Shown here piece after piece: positions 7,729 to 15,579 of a DNA stretch of 19,389 nucleotides. The stretch is taken from the NCBI GenBank assembly GCA_047404195.1, contig JBDOIU010000016.1, positions 1 through 19,389 of the forward strand, written 5' to 3'. Position numbers and translations under genes: made by a program. Position 1 is the first letter of the stretch, and the number at the start of each line of letters is the position of its first letter. This stretch comes from JAJRRL01 sp047404195 (GTDB taxonomy: Bacteria > Pseudomonadota > Gammaproteobacteria > JAJRRL01). Under the pieces are notes generated by a model. It was not told where the DNA came from, ran no database searches, and saw only the letters and a list, made by a program, of their open reading frames with translations.

Positions 7729-8379
7729 ATGGCACCGAATAAAGCAGGCTTAAACCTTAAGCTACAACTTGCTGGTTCGCAATGGCGCCTTTTCTCAAGA
7801 AGGCGGCAGGACCCTAGATTTAAAAAATATGCCCACCGTATCTGGGCGCGTGATGGTTACCAGTGCCAGGCGTGTGGTTATTCTGCTAGTCATGGTTTAG
7901 AGGTATTGAACCTTGATGGTAACTATGCACGTAGTAAACCTGAAAACATGATCACGACATGTGTTTTTTGTGCACAGAGTTGCTTTTTAGATGCTGTTGG
8001 CCATGGTCTCCCTGGCAATGCCATTCTAATTTATTGTCCGAACCTCACCCAGTCTGAAATCAATGCTATCAGTCATGTTATTGCGCATGGTCTAACACTG
8101 GGTGGTAAATATGCGACTGATGCTAAGAATCAATATCGGTCATTAAGACTTAGATCTCAGCTTGTTGAAAAAACACTGGGTGAAGGAATGAGTGACCCCG
8201 GTCGCTATGTGCGTTTAATGATTGATATTGTGTCTGATGGGCTTGAGGCATTTGACCAGGCATTTCAGCAAAATATTCGTCTTCTACCTGATGTGCTGGC
8301 ATTTTCAGTAGTGACTCAAGAGCGCGTTTTGGAGGCATTCCATGAATTGCAGTTTAATAGCGAGGTGTTACCATCATGA
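7729..8379 (+). CDS. icmJ: Type IVB coupling-complex protein DotN/IcmJ
   Basis: DotN/IcmJ is a cytoplasmic zinc-binding protein of the Dot/Icm type IV coupling complex, where it works with the ATPase DotL and with DotM to recruit substrates. With the start used here the protein is 216 residues, against about 208 in Legionella. It shows the family N-terminus (LNLKLQLAGSQWRLFSRRRQ) and an HNH-like zinc site with Cys46, Cys49, Cys78 and Cys81 in two CxxC pairs, and an additional Cys85. GEGMSDPGRYVRLMI is typical of the family's C-terminal half. An in-frame ATG at 7690 would add 13 residues. I prefer 7729 because GAGGA at 7717-7721 is 7 nt upstream and the product then begins where the family does. 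The stop overlaps the icmB start as ATGA. Confidence 0.92.
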   Translation: MAPNKAGLNLKLQLAGSQWRLFSRRRQDPRFKKYAHRIWARDGYQCQACGYSASHGLEVLNLDGNYARSKPENMITTCVFCAQSCFLDAVGHGLPGNAILIYCPNLTQSEINAISHVIAHGLTLGGKYATDAKNQYRSLRLRSQLVEKTLGEGMSDPGRYVRLMIDIVSDGLEAFDQAFQQNIRLLPDVLAFSVVTQERVLEAFHELQFNSEVLPS

Positions 8380-11300
8380 GTTTTATTGAAAGCATTGCAT
8401 CTGTTTTTAAGAGTTTTGGTTCATCATTATCCATGGCGACCAGCATGTCCCTTAAGCAGACAATGTCAGCTTATTGTGATTTGCAGACAGCAGACAGTAA
8501 ATATAGTTTTGTTAATAATGATGGCTCGCTGCTTTCTGTAATTAAGTTAGATGGTTTGACAAAGTTAGTAGGAGAAGCTGAGTTTCAGAATTGTCTTGCA
8601 GCACTGCAACAGGCATTGCAAACGGCCATGTCCCAGCGAGGGCATCATATCCAGATGATTTTTGAATATGATACAGATGCAATTCATGGCGAAATATCGC
8701 AAGCGCTACAGCCTGCAGCCAATACTGCGGAACGTTTATCTTTAGATCTAGCGGATGTTTTTGCTGAGAAAAAGCAGCATCTATCACGCTATTGTGCGAG
8801 TGAGTCGGTGTTTTTGGTGCTAACTTCGACGGTTGCCGCATTGACGAAAGAGCAGGTCAAGCAAGAAGGCAAGCGGCGTGCTAAAGAAAATAAAGACCAA
8901 GGCATGCCCGCTATCAGAGTATCGCAGAACATCAATGCGGCTGTCCGTGATTTGCGTGATCAGCATGACTCTTTTGTTCGGTTGGTGGTAAATGATTTCA
9001 AGATGCAGCAGTTCATTTTGACGCTATTAGATGTACATGAAGCTGGGTATTATATCCGTCGGTCAGTTGATCCAGAATTTACTGATACCGCATGGAGGCC
9101 CGTATTGCCAGGCGATAAAATTCGTGTAAAAGAGCCAAAACAAGGTATAGAGTCAATTATGGATATTGCTTGGCCACCGCTGGCGCGTCAATTGTTGCCG
9201 AGGGATGCGATTAACCATAATTTGAAGGTTTGTCAGATAGGTGACCGCATTTATTCAAATGTCTATATTCATTTGTTTCCCCAGGATATACAACCATTTC
9301 ACAGGCTATTTTCCCGTTTGTCGATGGCTAAGCTGCCATGGAGGGTATCATTCAATATAGTGAGTGATGGTATTTCTACAGTTGGTATGAAAAAAGCACT
9401 GTCATCTATTCTCGCCTTTACTTCATCCCAAAATAAGTTACTCAATGCTTCATTAGAATTGTTGCAGTACACTGCGCTTAACTCAGATAACTCGATTGTT
9501 AGTCTCAAGGTGACATTGTCAACATGGGCACCTGCTGATGATTTACCAATGCTTCGTAGGCGTGCATCTATCTTGGCAAAGGCGGTAGAAGGCTGGGGAT
9601 CTTGTGATGTTTCTGAAATATCTGGTGATGCAGTAGGAGGCACCTTATCGACAGCACTGGGAGTCACGCAAACCAGTATGGCAACACCCAGTTTAGCACC
9701 ATTGTCTGACACCTTGTATATGTTGCCGTTGTTCCGCCCTGCATCTGTGTGGAAGCAAGGAGCGGTTCTCTTTCGCTCGCCTGATGGAAAGTTATGGCCA
9801 TATCAACCTGGCTCATCTCAGCAGACAACATTTATTGATTTATTTTATGCGCGTCCAGGTTCTGGTAAATCAGTATTATCAAATGCCATTAATTTGGCTG
9901 TCTGTCTATCTTCTGGTATTCAGCGATTGCCACGTATTGCCATCATCGATATTGGTCCATCAAGTAGTGGTTTGATTTCACTATTGCGAGATGCTTTGCC
10001 TTTAGAGAAAAAGAATTTTGTTGCTCATCATAGGCTGAGAATGCGCCCTGAGTTTGCTATTAACCCTTTTGATACACAGCTGGGTTGTCGGCATCCGTTA
10101 CCTCAGGAGCGGAGTTTTTTGGTTAACTTTTTGAGTATGTTAGCAACACCAATTGGTAGTGATAAAGCGTATGACGGTATGCCTGACATGGCGGGCTTGG
10201 TGATTGATGAACTTTATAAGCACTTTTCAGATGAAAATACGCCGAATGTTTATGCGCCTGGTATTGAAGAAATGGTTGATGCATTGCTGGAAGAAATTGA
10301 CTTTGTTGCAGATCAGCAGACAACTTGGTGGGAAGTGACTGATGCGCTGTTCTTGGCAGGGTTTAGACATGAGGCATTGTTAGCTCAGCGCCATGCCGTG
10401 CCTGTGCTAGCAGATGTCACATCGATATGTCGTTTACCGGCAATTGTAGACTTATACGGAAAAATTGTGACGCCGACGGGTGAAGAGTTGATTCATGCAT
10501 TTTCACGAATGATATCAAGTGCAATTCGAGAATATCCTATTATTGCTCAGGTAACTCAATTTGATATTGGTGATGCAAAGGTAGTGGCATTGGATCTTGA
10601 TGAGGTTGCTCGCAGTGGTGGTGATGCGGCGGATCGTCAGACTGCAGTGATGTATATGCTGGCACGCTATGTTTTGGCAAGACATTACTACCTAACGGAA
10701 GATAATGTTAAAGATATGCCTACTGCTTATAAGTCATATCATTTTGAGCGTGTACAAGAGATTCGTGAAGATCCAAAAAGAATTGTATTTGACGAGTTTC
10801 ATCGTACATCAAGTTCTAAAGCCGTGCGTGATCAAGTGGTTATTGACATGCGAGAAGGTAGAAAATGGAAGGTGCAGGTTGCCTTATTATCACAATCATT
10901 AGACGATTTTGATGATATCATGATTGAGTTCGCGACATCTGTATTTATTATGGATGCTGGCCCTGAGCAAGCTGTTCAAAAAGCCAAAGCCACATTTGGC
11001 TTAGATGAGACGGCTGTTAAGGCATTGAAGACTCGAGTACATGGGCCTACATCAGAGGGGGGGACCTTTCTGGCTCAGTTCGCAACAAAAGCGGGTGTGA
11101 ACACACAACTGCTAACATCAACATTGGGTCCTGTTGAGTTGTGGGCCTTGAATACATCGGCTGATGATGTTATCATCAGAAATCGGTTGTATCAGCGTAT
11201 TGGGCCCAAGCACACACGATTATTGTTGGCGTCAGCATTCCCAACTGGCTCAGCATCAAAGTTACTTGACGAGCGTTATGCTACATTTAAAGATGAGGGT

Positions 11301-11387
11301 AGCTTGATGGACGCTGAGAGTAAGGGTGGCGTCATTGGTCAACTGATTGAAGAGTTGGTGTCACGCTTCCACAAGAAAGAATACTGA
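8376..11387 (+). CDS. icmB: Type IVB secretion ATPase DotO/IcmB
   Basis: DotO/IcmB is the VirB4-like ATPase at the cytoplasmic base of the Dot/Icm machine; it forms the energy complex together with DotB. The 1003 residues match Legionella IcmB (about 1009). The N-terminal half (to about residue 460) is the VirB4-type base domain. The RecA-like motor carries a Walker A loop ARPGSGKS at residues 492-499 and a Walker B strand RIVFDEFH with Asp806 and Glu807, followed by a sensor-like VALLSQSLDDFDD. The start at 8376 overlaps the icmJ stop by 4 nt (ATGA), implying coupled translation. Only 14 nt separate its stop from the malic enzyme start. The gene looks intact with no lost motif. Confidence 0.95.
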   Translation: MSFIESIASVFKSFGSSLSMATSMSLKQTMSAYCDLQTADSKYSFVNNDGSLLSVIKLDGLTKLVGEAEFQNCLAALQQALQTAMSQRGHHIQMIFEYDTDAIHGEISQALQPAANTAERLSLDLADVFAEKKQHLSRYCASESVFLVLTSTVAALTKEQVKQEGKRRAKENKDQGMPAIRVSQNINAAVRDLRDQHDSFVRLVVNDFKMQQFILTLLDVHEAGYYIRRSVDPEFTDTAWRPVLPGDKIRVKEPKQGIESIMDIAWPPLARQLLPRDAINHNLKVCQIGDRIYSNVYIHLFPQDIQPFHRLFSRLSMAKLPWRVSFNIVSDGISTVGMKKALSSILAFTSSQNKLLNASLELLQYTALNSDNSIVSLKVTLSTWAPADDLPMLRRRASILAKAVEGWGSCDVSEISGDAVGGTLSTALGVTQTSMATPSLAPLSDTLYMLPLFRPASVWKQGAVLFRSPDGKLWPYQPGSSQQTTFIDLFYARPGSGKSVLSNAINLAVCLSSGIQRLPRIAIIDIGPSSSGLISLLRDALPLEKKNFVAHHRLRMRPEFAINPFDTQLGCRHPLPQERSFLVNFLSMLATPIGSDKAYDGMPDMAGLVIDELYKHFSDENTPNVYAPGIEEMVDALLEEIDFVADQQTTWWEVTDALFLAGFRHEALLAQRHAVPVLADVTSICRLPAIVDLYGKIVTPTGEELIHAFSRMISSAIREYPIIAQVTQFDIGDAKVVALDLDEVARSGGDAADRQTAVMYMLARYVLARHYYLTEDNVKDMPTAYKSYHFERVQEIREDPKRIVFDEFHRTSSSKAVRDQVVIDMREGRKWKVQVALLSQSLDDFDDIMIEFATSVFIMDAGPEQAVQKAKATFGLDETAVKALKTRVHGPTSEGGTFLAQFATKAGVNTQLLTSTLGPVELWALNTSADDVIIRNRLYQRIGPKHTRLLLASAFPTGSASKLLDERYATFKDEGSLMDAESKGGVIGQLIEELVSRFHKKEY

Positions 11388-11401
11388 GTAGAGAGATTAA
11401 C

Positions 11402-13117
11402 TTGGAAAAGAAAGAAGGTTCTTTATTGAAGAAGGATACGGATGATGTTATTGATCTACATGATATATGTGGTTCAGCATTAATTTATGATGCCAGTCTG
11501 AATAAAGGGACAGCTTTTACCGATGCTGAGCGTAAAGCATTTGATCTACAGGCTCGTCTACCAGATAGGATTGAAACATTAGATGAGCAAGTTAAGCGGT
11601 GTTATTTTCAATACCAAGAAAAGGCAACAGACTTGATGAAAAACATTTATTTGCATGCTTTACGAAATGCAAATGAGACGTTGTTCTATAAGTTGATTAC
11701 AACACATTTGGTTGAGATGCTGCCGATTATTTATACGCCGACAGTGGGCTTGGCTGTGCAGCAATATAGTTCTGAGTTTAGGCATACCAGAGGTCTATTT
11801 TTAACAATGAAGCATCGTGGTGCGATTCGTCAAATGTTGCAAAATCGACGTGACAGTGATATCGATATCATATTGGTAACAGATGGTGAAGGTGTTTTGG
11901 GTTTGGGTGATCAGGGTGTTGGCGGTATGGACATTGCGGTCGCCAAGCTGATGGTCTACACGCTATGCGCTGGGGTTCCGCCGAATCGTGTATTGCCAAT
12001 ACAGCTCGATGTTGGCACTAATAACGAGCAACTGCTAGCCGATCCATTGTACCTTGGCTGTCGGCATGAACGTGTGAGTCGTCATAAATATGATGAATTT
12101 GTAGATGAGTTTGTCTCTGCGGTTAAGCAGGTCTTTCCAAATACATTTTTACACTGGGAAGACTTTGGTCGTGAGAATGCGCGTCGCTTTTTAGAGCGGT
12201 ATCAAAATAAGTTGCCAACATTTAATGATGATATGCAAGGGACGGGTGCAACAGTTTTGGCTTGTTTACTTGCTGCAACCAGGGCAGTCAAGCGCCCCTT
12301 AGTTGAGCAGCGCATTGTTATTTTTGGTGCTGGTACAGCTGGTATGGGTATTGCAGATCAAATATTTGCAACTTTGTGTGAACATGGATTAACACCGACA
12401 GCGGCAGCCAATTGTTTTTGGCTGATTGATCGTGATGGTTTAATCGTCAGTGATGAGCAGCGTGCTGGAGAGTGCCAGCAGGTTTATGCTAGAAGTGCAT
12501 CTGAGTATGATGGTTGGTCTTTGGATCGCGACGATTATATTGGTTTATACGATGTGATTAATCATGTGAAGCCAACAGTACTCATTGGTTGCTCCGGTGT
12601 GCATGGTGCATTCTCTGAGCGTAGTATTAAAAAAATGGCCGAAGCAGTCAAGCAGCCAATCATCTTTCCTCTATCCAATCCAACCGCATTAGCAGAAGCA
12701 ACCCCAAAGCAAATTCTTCATTGGACAGAGGGTCGGGCATTAATAGCTGCAGGTAGTCCATTTGATCCTGTTAACTACAATGGTAAAATGATTCGTATTG
12801 CACAAGCGAACAATGCCTTTGTGTTTCCAGGTATTGGTTTGGCCGTTGTCGTGGCACAAATTCAATCTTTGACCGAGCCCCTGGTGCGCGTTGCGGCGCA
12901 GCGTTTGAGTGAGCTATCTCCAGTATTGGATGACGAAGACCCTGCCCTTTTACCCTCATTAGAAGACATTGAGATGGTCAGCCAGGAAATTGCCTATGCA
13001 GTTTCTGAGGCTGCAATCGCAGCTGGATTATCATCAGTTGACAATATTCGAAAAAAAATTGCAGACTATTTTTGGCGGCCTATATACCGCCAATATCGTC
13101 GTTCTCATGCAGAATAA
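11402..13117 (+). CDS. maeA: NAD-type malic enzyme (malate dehydrogenase, oxaloacetate-decarboxylating)
   Basis: The enzyme oxidatively decarboxylates L-malate to pyruvate with reduction of NAD(P), in the cytoplasm. The 571 residues align along their full length with E. coli MaeA/SfcA (565). Visible motifs are the catalytic Tyr111 in YTPTVG, Lys182 after GLGDQGVGGMDIAVA, the metal ligands Glu253, Asp254 (WEDFGREN) and Asp277 (FNDDMQGTGA), and the nucleotide-binding GAGTAGMG starting at Gly309. The C-terminal NNAFVFPGIGLAVV is also conserved. Preference for NAD is inferred from similarity to MaeA rather than MaeB and not from a tested residue. The start is TTG at 11402, with AGAGAG at 11390-11395, because the next in-frame ATG falls inside the conserved fold. 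It lies 14 nt after icmB and is probably co-transcribed with it. Confidence 0.94.
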   Translation: MEKKEGSLLKKDTDDVIDLHDICGSALIYDASLNKGTAFTDAERKAFDLQARLPDRIETLDEQVKRCYFQYQEKATDLMKNIYLHALRNANETLFYKLITTHLVEMLPIIYTPTVGLAVQQYSSEFRHTRGLFLTMKHRGAIRQMLQNRRDSDIDIILVTDGEGVLGLGDQGVGGMDIAVAKLMVYTLCAGVPPNRVLPIQLDVGTNNEQLLADPLYLGCRHERVSRHKYDEFVDEFVSAVKQVFPNTFLHWEDFGRENARRFLERYQNKLPTFNDDMQGTGATVLACLLAATRAVKRPLVEQRIVIFGAGTAGMGIADQIFATLCEHGLTPTAAANCFWLIDRDGLIVSDEQRAGECQQVYARSASEYDGWSLDRDDYIGLYDVINHVKPTVLIGCSGVHGAFSERSIKKMAEAVKQPIIFPLSNPTALAEATPKQILHWTEGRALIAAGSPFDPVNYNGKMIRIAQANNAFVFPGIGLAVVVAQIQSLTEPLVRVAAQRLSELSPVLDDEDPALLPSLEDIEMVSQEIAYAVSEAAIAAGLSSVDNIRKKIADYFWRPIYRQYRRSHAE

Positions 13118-13124
13118 TTCACGT

Positions 13125-13145
13125 TTGAATATTGAATATTGGATT
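13125..13145. repeat. Short tandem 7-mer between maeA and the TTL-like gene
   Basis: Two exact copies of TTGAATA (13125-13131, 13132-13138) and a degenerate third (TTGGATT) fill most of the 33-nt gap. No Shine-Dalgarno sequence is visible here for the following gene. The repeat may be chance AT-rich spacing. Confidence 0.4.
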
Positions 13146-13150
13146 GTTAG

Positions 13151-14137
13151 ATGAAGCGATCGTACTTTTTTTCTCAGCCCAGTCAGCCAACGCCTTATAA
13201 CTTGGCAACTCATTTGTTAGCCCAAGGCTACCTCAATGTGCCACCAGGGCAGTTGAATGATCGTCACTTTCACTTGAGTGATAAGCAGTCGCAAGTGCTG
13301 GAATATAAGCATCATTTAGCTGATTTGTGTGCTGAGTATTGCCCAGGGGTGATGCCAGAGACGCATTATATTGATGATCACAATGCGACACATTTGGTGG
13401 CCAGTTTAAGGTCAAATCAGCAAGCACATGCTTGGATACTCAAGCCAGCATTACTCAATAATGGTGATGGTATCCAGTTATTTAAGGATTATGAACAAAT
13501 TCAACGCCACTTCGCATCAACTGACCGTATTGGAGGTCCTCATGTTTTGCAGGAATATATCGGTCAGCCGCATTTATTACAGGGGCATAAATATACGATA
13601 CGTTTGTTTGTTGTTCTGAGTAGTCAGTCAGGTGCATGGCTTTACCCTGAAGGTTACTTTAACATTGCTGGTGTATCGTATGATGAGCATGATTTTTCTG
13701 CTTTGCCAGCACATCTAACCAATGAGCATCTCAATGTTGCTGATCACGCACAACAAATACAGATTCCCAGCTCGCAGGCGCCTTATTTCAATCATATTTA
13801 TTCGTCTCTCATGAAAATCGCAACAGCTGTTTGTCAAGCGTATAAAACAGCTGTGCCAGGTTTTTTTCATGCGAACAGTGAAGCAAGATTCGGACTATTT
13901 GGTTTTGATTACTTGTTGGATCAGTCATTGAGGCCATGGCTATTAGAGGTGAATCATGGTCCATGTTTTCCCTGTCACCAAGATCACATCCTACAGAAAT
14001 ATTTATATAATGGTTTGTGGCAGACAATGATTACAGATATCATTGAGCCAGACTTGGGGTTGAGCTCACATCTACAGGCCACAGAGCCATGTTGGCAGCG
14101 TATCTGCTCAATGTCGACTATAGAGTATGGGTTGTGA
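13151..14137 (+). CDS. Tubulin-tyrosine-ligase (TTL)-like ATP-grasp protein
   Basis: The 328 residues carry the signature blocks of the TTL/TTLL family, ATP-grasp ligases that in eukaryotes add Tyr, Glu or Gly to tubulin. In order: AWILKPALLNNGDGIQLF with Lys98 (nucleotide contact), VLQEYIGQPHLLQGHKYTIR ending in Arg151, LYPEGYFNIAG, HLTNEHLN, then FGLFGFDYLL with Asp253, and PWLLEVNHGPCF with Glu266 and Asn268 (metal and phosphate ligands). All expected ATP-grasp residues appear present, so an active enzyme is likely. The substrate is unknown. No signal peptide or membrane helix is seen. The C-terminus does not show a clear glutamate-rich E-block of the kind found in many Dot/Icm effectors. 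The start is fixed by an in-frame TAG immediately before it; the ribosome site is weak. It follows maeA by 33 nt and converges on the MFS gene. Confidence 0.88.
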   Translation: MKRSYFFSQPSQPTPYNLATHLLAQGYLNVPPGQLNDRHFHLSDKQSQVLEYKHHLADLCAEYCPGVMPETHYIDDHNATHLVASLRSNQQAHAWILKPALLNNGDGIQLFKDYEQIQRHFASTDRIGGPHVLQEYIGQPHLLQGHKYTIRLFVVLSSQSGAWLYPEGYFNIAGVSYDEHDFSALPAHLTNEHLNVADHAQQIQIPSSQAPYFNHIYSSLMKIATAVCQAYKTAVPGFFHANSEARFGLFGFDYLLDQSLRPWLLEVNHGPCFPCHQDHILQKYLYNGLWQTMITDIIEPDLGLSSHLQATEPCWQRICSMSTIEYGL

Positions 14138-14173
14138 TATTTGGCTGATAGCAGTGCGTGTAGCATGTATACA

Positions 14174-15343
14174 TTATCCCACAGTTGATGTGTTTTTTTG
14201 CCATGGTCTAGAAACAATGAAGGCAAGTAGGAAATAGGCTGAGAAGACAGTGATCAGTGATTTAAGGGCTGAAGTGTGGATATGCCCGACAATAGAAACG
14301 GTAATCAGGGCAGCGCTCATATTGATGAAATTCATCACGCTGCTAGCAGATGCGCGGTCCGTTACTGAATGACATGCAAGAGCAGACGCGCTGGGATAGA
14401 GCATAGCTGTCGAAATGAATAATAGTGCGGTACATAGAAAGAAAAAAAGACTATTATCTGAGTGGTTAATGAGGAAGCAGCCCAATAGTGTGAGCGATAC
14501 TGTCGTGCACAGGAAGCCAATTTGTAGCATTCTCGCTTTCGTATATTTTGTTGTAAGAGCGGCTATTAGCTTTGACCCCAATAGCATGAATAGTGTGTTG
14601 ACTAGATTCCAGGATGCGTATGTTTCTGGTGATAAATGTAATTCGTTCTGGGCGTATTGTGGTGCACAAGTACCATATAAATATGAGAATGCGCATGGCA
14701 CACCCACTACAATTGAGTATCGGATGAGTTTTAACTGTTTACATGCTCGCATCATGCTCAAGATACACTGTTTGAATGTGAGTTGAGTGGACTGAGTTTT
14801 TTTGAATGACAGTTGACTTGTCATCAGTAATGTCAGTACGCCATGAATCAATAGTGTCCAAAAACATGCTTGCCAAGATAGCCACTGTGTGACATATCCA
14901 CCTAGGCAAACAGCTATACCGATGCTGATGGTGAATGTGAGCTTGGCATAAGCCAATATTTGTTGTGCCTTATCATGTGGGTATGACTCGTTAATGAGTA
15001 GAAAAGCAATTGGCAAGCCTGAAGCGGCACCAATTGCTGTGATGAAGCGCCCAACCAATAAATAGCTGTAGGGTAGCTGTAATATAGTACAGCTCAAGCA
15101 AGTAATGACGCCACAGAGATTCAGTATCAATCCAAGGCGAAGCGCCTTAATTGGTCCACAACGATTGCACAGTGGGCCATAAATCAATTGTCCAATGACA
15201 TAGCCTAGTAGGAAGATAGCCATGATTGATTCAATTTGCCCGCTGCCAAGTTGATATGATTGCTCAATCAGAGGAAGTGCCGGCGTAATAATCACTGCTG
15301 AAATAGAAGCAATGCATAAATAACTTAATAGTAAGAGTGCCAT
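14174..15343 (-). CDS. MFS transporter, Bcr/CflA (DHA1) type
   Basis: The 389 residues are hydrophobic throughout, with about 12 membrane helices, and match the major facilitator superfamily drug:H+ antiporter-1 group. The N-terminal half shows ITPALPLIEQSYQLGSGQIES, then FLLGYVIGQLIYGPLCNRCG, a degenerate motif A (the usual Asp-Arg is Asn-Arg), and LVGRFITAIGAASGLPIAFL. The C-terminal half has TAMLYPSASALACHSV. Substrate cannot be told: export of a toxic compound and metabolite movement are both open. The start at 15343 has GGAG 10 nt upstream. It lies 41 nt after the small ORF downstream of rpoD and may be the last gene of that unit. Its end faces the TTL-like gene across 36 nt with no clear terminator. 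In Legionella an MFS gene (tphA) follows icmB, but this one is on the opposite strand and is of another subgroup. Confidence 0.88.
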   Translation of the reverse strand: MALLLLSYLCIASISAVIITPALPLIEQSYQLGSGQIESIMAIFLLGYVIGQLIYGPLCNRCGPIKALRLGLILNLCGVITCLSCTILQLPYSYLLVGRFITAIGAASGLPIAFLLINESYPHDKAQQILAYAKLTFTISIGIAVCLGGYVTQWLSWQACFWTLLIHGVLTLLMTSQLSFKKTQSTQLTFKQCILSMMRACKQLKLIRYSIVVGVPCAFSYLYGTCAPQYAQNELHLSPETYASWNLVNTLFMLLGSKLIAALTTKYTKARMLQIGFLCTTVSLTLLGCFLINHSDNSLFFFLCTALLFISTAMLYPSASALACHSVTDRASASSVMNFINMSAALITVSIVGHIHTSALKSLITVFSAYFLLAFIVSRPWQKNTSTVG

Positions 15344-15383
15344 AAGCGTATTACTCCAATTGATGCGGTAGCAAGGTGCCAGT

Positions 15384-15545
15384 TTATTGTTGGCATGTCT
15401 GCTCTCTTTGAAGCATTTGTTGAGTGGCGTGCTTTTGTTTCTCTTCCCACTGATCTTTCAACGCCTTCGCCTTAGTGAATTCGTCATTTTGCAGGTACTC
15501 AAGAATCTGTACCTGAACCTTGTTTGGCAAGCTTTCTAGCAGCAT
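15384..15545 (-). CDS. Small hypothetical protein, 53 aa, downstream of rpoD
   Basis: I do not recognise this protein. It begins MLLESLPNKVQVQILEYLQN and continues as a charged, Gln- and Lys-rich sequence (AKALKDQWEEKQKHATQQ) that should be largely helical, with one Cys near the C-terminus and no signal peptide. A longer open frame reaches to 15695, but that part overlaps the rpoD 3' end on the same strand. The ATG at 15545 has AAGGA 6 nt upstream and lies 34 nt after the rpoD stop, so this short form is the likely gene. It is followed by the MFS gene 41 nt further on. Good ribosome site, spacing and amphipathic composition support a real gene; function unknown. Confidence 0.6.
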   Translation of the reverse strand: MLLESLPNKVQVQILEYLQNDEFTKAKALKDQWEEKQKHATQQMLQREQTCQQ

Positions 15546-15579
15546 AAAAAATCCTTTTATAAGCTGTGTCGGTTTGTAA

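Noticed and set aside
9299..9712. 137-codon minus-strand ORF inside icmB
   Set aside because: Antisense to a conserved ATPase gene; open only because of composition.
14138..14200. Terminator between the convergent TTL-like and MFS genes
   Set aside because: Only a short palindrome (ATGTATACAT) and a distant T run are present; no stable GC stem is visible.
14174..15343. Calling the MFS gene tphA, the Legionella icm-linked transporter
   Set aside because: Opposite strand, three genes removed from icmB, and sequence closer to Bcr/CflA-type DHA1 transporters.
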